From NCBI RefSeq assembly GCF_003206715.1, contig NZ_PZJU01000028.1, positions 1 to 44,189 of the forward strand: 44,189 bases of DNA, read 5' to 3'. The notes beneath the pieces are model-generated. The model searched no databases. It saw only the letters and a list, made by a program, of their open reading frames with translations, and was not told the DNA's origin. A program made the translations under genes and the position numbers. This DNA comes from Salinicola peritrichatus. GTDB lineage: Bacteria > Pseudomonadota > Gammaproteobacteria > Pseudomonadales > Halomonadaceae. Shown in pieces: positions 7,913 through 14,417 of this stretch; within the stretch, counting starts at the first letter, position 1, and each line of letters opens with the position of its first letter.

Positions 7913-8863
7913 ATGAACTCGACGAGCGTCCCCATTCCCAGGCTGTGGCACACTGGTCAGGCGGTCGTCGATATCGTGATGACGATCGACGAACTACCGG
8001 CGCCAGGCGGCGATACCATCGCGCAATCGACGAGCTACGAGGTCGGCGGCGGCTTCAATGTCATGGCCGCCGCTCGCCGCTACGGGATGCCAGTGGTCTA
8101 CGCCGGCAAACATGGGACCGGCCCGATGGGAGACCGCGTACGCGACGCACTGGTTTCCGAAGGCATCGTACTGGCGAGCGCGGCGGACCCCGACGGCGAT
8201 AGCGGCTTCTGCGTCGCGCTGATCGACGAACAGGGAGAACGTACCTTCATTTCCCAAGTCGGGATCGAGGGGCATGTCGACCACGAGACTCTTGGCGCCC
8301 TATCACCGCCACCAGCCGACTGGGTCTATATCAGCGGCTACAGCCTTGCCTATCCCGGCAAAGCCGACCCGCTGCTCGACTGGCTGGACACGCTGGACGA
8401 GACCGTCTCGGTGGTCTTCGACCCCGGCCCGCTGGTGGCACGAATCGACCGCAGCGCGCTCCAGCGACTACTGCCACGAATCACGCTATGGAGCAGCAAT
8501 GCCGATGAAACGCGCGGCTGGACGGGGTTGGCTGACCTGTCGGTAGGCGTGGAGGCGATCGCCTCTCGTCTGGCCGAATCCGCAACCGTCATCGTGCGCG
8601 ACGGCCCCCGCGGCTGCTGGTTGCGTCGGCTGGGGGAAACATGGTTGGTCGAGGGGTTTTCCACCGTGGCCGTCGATACCAACGGCGCCGGCGATGCGCA
8701 TACCGGCGTACTGATCGCCGCGCTGGCGGAAGGATCGAGCCTGCCGGACGCTTGTGTCCGCGCAAACGCCGCAGCCGCCATCGCCGTTTCACGCCGGGGA
8801 CCGGCGACGGCCCCCACTCGTACCGAACTGGAGGCCTTTCTCGCCATGCATGGCGTCAACTAG
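7913..8863 (+). CDS. PfkB family carbohydrate/nucleoside kinase, YegV-like
   Basis: A 316-residue ribokinase-fold enzyme when started at the ATG at 7913. An in-frame GTG at 7901 overlaps the preceding stop as GTGA and would add four residues; neither start has a good ribosome site. N-terminal sugar-binding motif GGGFNVMAAARRYG and C-terminal DTNGAGDAHTGVLIAAL, where the D of GAGD is the catalytic base of PfkB kinases. It would phosphorylate the sugar or nucleoside released by the upstream hydrolase. It ends 32 bases before a strong terminator. Exact substrate unknown. Confidence 0.92.
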   Translation: MNSTSVPIPRLWHTGQAVVDIVMTIDELPAPGGDTIAQSTSYEVGGGFNVMAAARRYGMPVVYAGKHGTGPMGDRVRDALVSEGIVLASAADPDGDSGFCVALIDEQGERTFISQVGIEGHVDHETLGALSPPPADWVYISGYSLAYPGKADPLLDWLDTLDETVSVVFDPGPLVARIDRSALQRLLPRITLWSSNADETRGWTGLADLSVGVEAIASRLAESATVIVRDGPRGCWLRRLGETWLVEGFSTVAVDTNGAGDAHTGVLIAALAEGSSLPDACVRANAAAAIAVSRRGPATAPTRTELEAFLAMHGVN

Positions 8864-8895
8864 CCACCTGTGCATTACCCCCGTCCGGCAAGGAC

Positions 8896-8923
8896 AACGG
8901 CGGCCCTAGGGCCGCCGTTTTCT
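8896..8923 (+). terminator. Rho-independent terminator after the kinase gene
   Basis: A perfect 11-bp inverted repeat (AACGGCGGCCC, two-base loop TA, GGGCCGCCGTT) is followed directly by TTTTCTT. It ends the GntR-hydrolase-kinase transcript and may also slow transcription arriving from the convergent porin gene, though the U-run is poor on that strand. Confidence 0.9.
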
Positions 8924-8937
8924 TGTGCCCGCTTCGC

Positions 8938-10242
8938 TCAGAAACTCGCCTTGAGCGTGGTACCGGCAACCCAGGCATTGTCGACGGAATCCACCGCCGA
9001 TGGATTGACCACGTACTGCAGGTTGGGTCGTAGCGTCAGGTAGTTGGTGAGATTGAAGCTGTAGTAGAGCTCGGCGTCGTACTCATGCCCCTGGCGCGGC
9101 AGCGGGGAGAGAGAACCGGCCGGAGTGGTGTTGTAGTAGTCGATGTAATCGTTGACGTCGTCGTTGACGTGCAGATAGGCCAGACCGATACCGGCATCGT
9201 CCTGCGGACGAGCATCGAAAGGCCCCGCGTAGGTCGCCCCGACCGAAACATAGCGATCGAGACCGGCGGTATCGCCATGATTGACGAGGCCCATGCTGAA
9301 TAGCGTCAGGCCGCGATCCGGATTGCCGTCGCGTGTCGTTACCTGCTGCTGAACCACGTAATAGAGACCGCTGCTGGTATCGTTGGTGCTGGAGGCCGGA
9401 CGATCGCCGTAGGCGCGATTCTTGACGTTGTTATAGTAGTATCCGAGTTTGTAGGCGCCGGACAAACCATTGATCTCGGGCGTATATCCCAGCTCGATCG
9501 GATAGAGGGTTCCCTCGCTGTCGCTGGTGCGCAAGTCGAAGCCGTGATCGTTTTCCAGGTTGCTGTCGTTGATGTTGAAGGCGCCGATCTGGGCATACCA
9601 CTGCGGCGTGAAATTGGCTCTCACCACCGCCGCCCACTGGGCGATCGGCCAGTTGTAGATATTATTGCCCCAGTTGCCTGGCTGACCGCTACCGAACGCC
9701 AGGTTCTGGAAATTGCTGTCGATGGTGGCGAAATCATCTCCGACCGGAATGCGCCCCAACTTGACCGCCAGCGCATCGTCGAAAAAGCGCTGGCGGTACC
9801 AGAATTGGGTCAATCGCGTGACCGGGCCGCGCCCCTGCACTTCCTGCACCGAGGAGCCGCCGACCGTCGCGTCCGGATCGCTCATGCGGTCGTTGACGCT
9901 ATGCCCGTTACGGTTGGTCACCGTGACCTGGAACTCGGCGTCGGGAATCCCCACGAGACGGTCGAGATCGAAATTGGCACCGACCGCGAACTGATCGGCG
10001 TACTTCGTCACGTGGCTGTCGCGGTAGCCGCCATCGAGAATGGTCGCCGCTTCACCCACGTAGTCGAAGTTGAAAGAGACTCCGGCTTCTTCCAGCGCCG
10101 TGCGCTCGCCACCCCAGTCACCAAACATGTAGGGGGAATCCGGTGAAAACGCGGAATAGGCCTGAGCCGAACCCGCCAGAAACAAGCTACCCATAAGCAT
10201 CAATGGCAATCCACCGACACGGCGAGAAATTGAAGGTGACAT
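8938..10242 (-). CDS. OprB-type carbohydrate-selective outer-membrane porin
   Basis: A 434-residue protein started at the ATG at 10242, which follows GGAG at a suitable distance and begins a signal peptide (MSPSISRRVGG... cleaved after GSAQA). The mature part starts with the segment PYMFGDWGGERTALEEAGVSF, characteristic of OprB porins, then alternates beta strands and ends in phenylalanine (TTLKASF), the usual terminal residue of outer-membrane barrels. OprB proteins pass glucose and other sugars. It is convergent with the sugar-kinase operon and may supply it, but it has its own upstream region and is not in the same transcript. Confidence 0.93.
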   Translation of the reverse strand: MSPSISRRVGGLPLMLMGSLFLAGSAQAYSAFSPDSPYMFGDWGGERTALEEAGVSFNFDYVGEAATILDGGYRDSHVTKYADQFAVGANFDLDRLVGIPDAEFQVTVTNRNGHSVNDRMSDPDATVGGSSVQEVQGRGPVTRLTQFWYRQRFFDDALAVKLGRIPVGDDFATIDSNFQNLAFGSGQPGNWGNNIYNWPIAQWAAVVRANFTPQWYAQIGAFNINDSNLENDHGFDLRTSDSEGTLYPIELGYTPEINGLSGAYKLGYYYNNVKNRAYGDRPASSTNDTSSGLYYVVQQQVTTRDGNPDRGLTLFSMGLVNHGDTAGLDRYVSVGATYAGPFDARPQDDAGIGLAYLHVNDDVNDYIDYYNTTPAGSLSPLPRQGHEYDAELYYSFNLTNYLTLRPNLQYVVNPSAVDSVDNAWVAGTTLKASF

Positions 10243-10435
10243 GGCGTTCTCCAACTTAGTTAGTAGAATAAACTTTAAGAATAATCCGCAAATCCTCTCC
10301 ATGGAAAGCACCGGAAAACATCCAAAAGTTGTAAAGTCGACTAAAGAATGAGGTGTCGTTTTTGGTGGGATCGATGTCATTGCCGACATCCCGCAGCGGC
10401 TTCAGACTGTGACGACGCTTTCCGGATGCCGCTAG

Positions 10436-11401
10436 ATGACGCACACCATCGACCTTTTCGCCTACACCGACTGCCAATTGCTGGATGTCAGTGGCCCCTG
10501 GCAGGTTTTCGCCAGCGCCAACGACGAAGCTGCGGCACCGCTTTATCGACTGCGCCTGCTGGCCGCAACCGCAGGCCCGATACGCACCAATAGTGGCATG
10601 TCCCTGATAGCCACCCATGCCCTGGCCGAGACCACGCCGGGCGATACCCTGCTGATTGCCGGCGGCCATGGCGTCCATGCGCTGGGCGACACCATCGTCC
10701 AGGCGTTGGGTGAACGCGCGCGCTCGACGCCCCGAGTCGGCTCGGTCTGCACCGGCGCCTTTGCCCTGGCCCGGGCCGGTCTGCTCGAAGGCAGACGCGC
10801 CACCACTCACTGGCGCCAGGCGCAGCGGCTCGCCGCTGAATTCCCCGGAATACGAGTCAGCGCCGAGGCGCTCTATCTGGAGAGTGGCGGCATCCATACC
10901 AGCGCAGGCGTCACGGCCGGCATCGACCTGGCGCTCGCGCTGGTGGCCCGTGACCATGGCGATGCGCTGGCCGGCCGCGTCGCCCGCGAACTGGTGATGT
11001 TTCTGCATCGCCCCGGCGACCAGGCACAGTTCAGCGAAGGCCTGCGTTGCCAGCTCGCCAGCCAGGGACGCCTGCGTCGGCTGATCGACGAGGTACTGAC
11101 GAATCCATTGCAGGCATGGGACAGCGAGACCCTCGCCGCCCGAATGGCAGTGACACCCCGCCACTTCCAGCGCCTCTTCCGCCAGCAGTTGCAGATGACG
11201 CCGGGGGAGTTCCTCACCCGCCTGCGGCTCGAATCGGCGCGTCGATCGCTGGCGGAGAGCGATGCCTCGCTGTCGCGCATTGCCGAACATTGCCGGTTGG
11301 GCAGCAGCGAACAACTCAGACGCCTGTTCCAGCGCCACTATGGCCTTGCACCCAGTGTCTACCGTGCGCGTTTCGGTCATCGACAACCGGAGGTCTCATG
11401 A
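10436..11401 (+). CDS. GATase1-like / AraC family transcriptional regulator
   Basis: A 321-residue regulator. Residues 1-180 are a DJ-1/PfpI (class I amidotransferase-like) domain, with the VGSVCTGAFALARAGLLEGR nucleophile-elbow region that in this regulator group binds ligands rather than catalysing. Residues 215-315 are an AraC double helix-turn-helix (SETLAARMAVTPRHFQRLFR, and SLSRIAEHCRLGSSEQLRRLF). Resembles FtrA/GlxA-type regulators. Its stop overlaps the ATG of the MFS transporter as ATGA, so it probably controls that transporter. Ligand unknown. Confidence 0.92.
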   Translation: MTHTIDLFAYTDCQLLDVSGPWQVFASANDEAAAPLYRLRLLAATAGPIRTNSGMSLIATHALAETTPGDTLLIAGGHGVHALGDTIVQALGERARSTPRVGSVCTGAFALARAGLLEGRRATTHWRQAQRLAAEFPGIRVSAEALYLESGGIHTSAGVTAGIDLALALVARDHGDALAGRVARELVMFLHRPGDQAQFSEGLRCQLASQGRLRRLIDEVLTNPLQAWDSETLAARMAVTPRHFQRLFRQQLQMTPGEFLTRLRLESARRSLAESDASLSRIAEHCRLGSSEQLRRLFQRHYGLAPSVYRARFGHRQPEVS

Positions 11402-12597
11402 CATCACCAGTATCGGCTCGCCTGCCGGTTGCCGTGTGGGGGCTGGCACTGTGCCAGGCGCTACTGGTCAGCGGCAATGTGCTGCTGATCGCCTCGTCGC
11501 CATTGATCGGGGCGGCACTCTCCCCCTCCGCCGACTGGAGCACGCTGCCGGTGGCCGCACAGCTGTTGGGATTGACCGCGGCAACCCTGCCGGCCGGCTG
11601 GCTCACCGCGCGCCTTGGCCGCAAGCGCACCTTTCTGATCGGTAACCTGGTCGGGCTAGCAGGCATCGTTGGCTGCCTGTTGGCGTTGATCGACGAACAC
11701 TTCTGGCTATTCAACCTCGGCACCTTCGCCATCGGTATGAGCATCGGCGTCGGCATGCTTTACCGCTTCGCCGCGGTGGACGCCGCCGACATTCGCCAGC
11801 GTGACAGCGCCATCAGCGTGGTAATGGCCGGCGGTATCGTCGCCGCCCTGCTCGGCCCGTGGATGGCCCGACGCTTACAAAACGTCTTCGAGGTTCCCTT
11901 CCTGGGCAGTTTCTTCGGCCTGGCAAGCCTTTATCTCGCAGCCCTGATAATCCTACAGGCCCTTGTGCTGCCCGCCCCCAACGATCGAGACGCGCCCCGT
12001 CCCGCCCGTTCTCTGCACTTGCTGCTGCGCCAGCCGCAATCGCTGGCGGCGATAGTCAGTGCCGCGCTGGGCTATGCCGTCATGAATCTGTCGATGACCG
12101 CCACCCCGCTGGCGATGTCGCAGGCCGGCCACGCCTTCGGCGAGGTCGCCAGCGTTATCCAGTGGCACATGCTGGCGATGTTCGCGCCCTCCTTTTTCAC
12201 CGGACGCCTGACCCGGCGTTTCGGTCACGCCAACATGATCGCAGCGGGCGCCGTGTGCCTGCTCGGCAGCGTCCTGTGCGCCTGGCTGACGCCCCAGCTC
12301 TGGGCCTTCGGCGCCGGTCTGCTGCTGCTGGGCCTGGGCTGGAACTTCACCTTCCTGCCGGCCAGCGCCTGGCTGACGACCACCTATCGTCCCGCGGAGG
12401 CGCCGCGGGTCCAGGCGGTCAACGACTGCATCGTGTTCTCGCTGACCTGCCTGTCGGCCCTGCTGGCCGGCCCGTTGAATGCCTGGTTGGGCTGGCAGGC
12501 GCTGAATCTGGTATTGATTCCGGCCATCGCTGTACTGCTGGCGATCGCGGTGGCGATGCGCCGACGCCCCGGGGGCACACTGACCGCCCAGCAGTAA
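11398..12597 (+). CDS. MFS transporter, about 12 TM, probable efflux or uptake permease
   Basis: A 399-residue membrane protein starting at the ATG at 11398, which overlaps the regulator stop and has GGAGG five bases upstream; the longer open frame to the left is a shadow of the AraC gene. The conserved loop 2-3 motif of the superfamily appears as GWLTARLGRKRTFLIGNLVG. Eleven or twelve hydrophobic stretches are visible. The substrate cannot be inferred; pairing with a GATase1-AraC regulator suggests expression in response to a small amine or amide. Convergent with the symporter gene, only 18 bases apart, with no terminator seen. Confidence 0.9.
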   Translation: MTSPVSARLPVAVWGLALCQALLVSGNVLLIASSPLIGAALSPSADWSTLPVAAQLLGLTAATLPAGWLTARLGRKRTFLIGNLVGLAGIVGCLLALIDEHFWLFNLGTFAIGMSIGVGMLYRFAAVDAADIRQRDSAISVVMAGGIVAALLGPWMARRLQNVFEVPFLGSFFGLASLYLAALIILQALVLPAPNDRDAPRPARSLHLLLRQPQSLAAIVSAALGYAVMNLSMTATPLAMSQAGHAFGEVASVIQWHMLAMFAPSFFTGRLTRRFGHANMIAAGAVCLLGSVLCAWLTPQLWAFGAGLLLLGLGWNFTFLPASAWLTTTYRPAEAPRVQAVNDCIVFSLTCLSALLAGPLNAWLGWQALNLVLIPAIAVLLAIAVAMRRRPGGTLTAQQ

Positions 12598-12615
12598 CGA
12601 GGCACGGCACCTCCG

Positions 12616-14127
12616 TCAAGCGAGCGGCGAACGCTCGACGCTGGCGGCCCCGGAATCCGGCCCGGCAGTGCCAGCGGTGGTCATGAACGCCTCGGCCGTC
12701 TCGCGCGAGGTGCGAGTCGCCAGGCTGACCGCCACGAACAGCACCACCGCGATCGGCAACGCCCAGATACCGGGGGGCAGGCCGAGCGGTTTGGCACCGG
12801 TGGCATAGAGATAGATCACCGCCAGCCCGCCGATCACGATACTGGCAAGCGCTCCGGCTGCCGTTCCGCGCTTCCAGTAGAAGGCGCCGATGATTGCCGG
12901 TACGATCACCACCAGGCCGGTCGATGCCGCCACCGACAACACCGCGATCAGGTTGAGCTGCAGTTCGGCGAAGACGAACGCCAGAATCGCGATGACCGGC
13001 AGTACCCACTTGCCGACCTTGAGCTGGCGGGATTCGCTGGCCTGGGCCGCGACGTTGGCGTAGACGTCACGCGAGAGCATCGACGACAGCGTCAGCATGA
13101 TCGAGTCGATAGTCGACACCGCCGCCGCCAGAATGCCCACCATCACGGTCACCCCCAGCACCGGCGGCACGTGTTCGGAGGCCAGCAGTGTCGGCGTCGC
13201 CAGGTCGGACTTGGCCAGGTCGGGAAAGGCTACCAGCGCCGAGAAGCCCCACAGCACCGAGACCACGGTATAGATGAAGCCGAACACCAGGAAACCGATC
13301 AGCATCTGGCGCATCGACTTGAGCGACGACGGCATGAACAGCCGCTGGCTCACCTGGGGGTTGGAGAGGCTGAAGAAGAACCAGGGAATGGTTAGCCCCA
13401 GGAAGGTGATGAAGCTGAACAGTCCCGGCCCCGGTACGCTCAGGCTGTCGGGATGCTCGGCTGCCAGCGTATCGAACAGGCCCGAGAAACCGCCGAGGGA
13501 GTGCACCACCAGCAGCGCCACCAGCGTCGAGGCGACGATCATGAACAGCGCCTGCAGCGAATCGGTCCACATCACCGAGCGGATGCCGGCGATATAGGAG
13601 AACAGGATCGCCAGCACGGTGGAGACGACCACTCCGGTAGTGAAAGAGATCGCGCCGCCGCTCATGCCGGCCAACAGATAACCCACGCCGGCGAGCTGTA
13701 CCGCGGCGTAGGGAATCAGGAACAGACAACTGGCCAGCGCGGTGACCACCGCGACTTTCTTGTCGCCGTAGCGATGACCCAGCATTTCGCTGGGCGTCAC
13801 GTAGCCGAAGCGCTTGCCGACCGCCCAGAACTTGGGACCGAAGATCGCCACCAGCGAGACCCCGGCAAAGTAGACGATCTCGAAACCGAACGCCCCGACG
13901 CCGCCGGCGTAGGTCAGGCCCGCCAGTCCGACCATCATGAAAGCGCTGTAGGTGGTGGCGCTGTAGCTCAACGCCGAGACGAAGCCGTTCATCTGCCGGT
14001 TGCCGAGGAAATAGCCCGACATGTCGACCTGATCGCCGTTGGTTGCCTCGCCCCGCGACAGGTAGGCCACGACGAGCGCTATTACCAGGTAGACGGCGAC
14101 CGCCCCCCATATCAGTCCGGTACTCAT
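12616..14127 (-). CDS. Sodium:solute symporter (SSS) family transporter
   Basis: A 503-residue permease with about 13 transmembrane segments. Family features include SALSYSATTYSAFMMVGLAG near TM2, GYVTPSEMLGHRYGDKKVA, the IRSVMWTDSLQALFMI segment and ITFLGLTIPWFFFSLSNPQ. Its ATG overlaps the stop of a small membrane protein (ATGA), an arrangement common for this family. The pair lies 99 bases downstream of the nicB-like gene on the same strand and may belong to its transcript, in which case a pyridine carboxylate or related anion is a plausible cargo. That is inference from position. Confidence 0.93.
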   Translation of the reverse strand: MSTGLIWGAVAVYLVIALVVAYLSRGEATNGDQVDMSGYFLGNRQMNGFVSALSYSATTYSAFMMVGLAGLTYAGGVGAFGFEIVYFAGVSLVAIFGPKFWAVGKRFGYVTPSEMLGHRYGDKKVAVVTALASCLFLIPYAAVQLAGVGYLLAGMSGGAISFTTGVVVSTVLAILFSYIAGIRSVMWTDSLQALFMIVASTLVALLVVHSLGGFSGLFDTLAAEHPDSLSVPGPGLFSFITFLGLTIPWFFFSLSNPQVSQRLFMPSSLKSMRQMLIGFLVFGFIYTVVSVLWGFSALVAFPDLAKSDLATPTLLASEHVPPVLGVTVMVGILAAAVSTIDSIMLTLSSMLSRDVYANVAAQASESRQLKVGKWVLPVIAILAFVFAELQLNLIAVLSVAASTGLVVIVPAIIGAFYWKRGTAAGALASIVIGGLAVIYLYATGAKPLGLPPGIWALPIAVVLFVAVSLATRTSRETAEAFMTTAGTAGPDSGAASVERSPLA

Positions 14128-14318
14128 CGTTCAGCCTCCGACTCGTCTTTGAAATCGCTGGTAATCAGGATGTTGGCGACGATTACCAGAACGCCGACCA
14201 CGCACCAGAACAGAAAACTGCCGTACCATGCCTGGACCCGGCCGAGCAGGCCATAGGGCACCAGATAACAGAGCAGGACCAGCAGCCAGACGGCCCATAT
14301 CCACTTGCGAGTACTCAT
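14124..14318 (-). CDS. Small two-helix membrane protein paired with the SSS symporter
   Basis: A 64-residue protein, started at the ATG at 14318 because AAGGAGAG lies about six bases upstream. Two hydrophobic helices (WIWAVWLLVLLCYLVPYGLL and a second near residues 32-50) and a charged tail SDFKDESEAER. Small proteins of this kind (DUF3311/DUF997-like) precede many SSS genes and probably serve as an accessory subunit. I cannot assign the exact family by eye. Confidence 0.82.
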   Translation of the reverse strand: MSTRKWIWAVWLLVLLCYLVPYGLLGRVQAWYGSFLFWCVVGVLVIVANILITSDFKDESEAER

Positions 14319-14361
14319 CGTCTCTCTCCTTGCTTGTTGTTTTGGAATCGTTCGGCTCTTT

Positions 14362-14392
14362 TGGCATTGCACCTGACCTGGCATTGCGCCTG
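14362..14392. repeat. 17-bp tandem duplication
   Basis: TGGCATTGCACCTG at 14362 recurs as TGGCATTGCGCCTG at 14379, with a weaker third copy after it. It lies in the 99-base gap between the nicB-like gene and the small symporter partner. No function is evident. Confidence 0.7.
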
Positions 14393-14417
14393 TCGTTGCA
14401 CTTGCCGTTTCGGCCCC

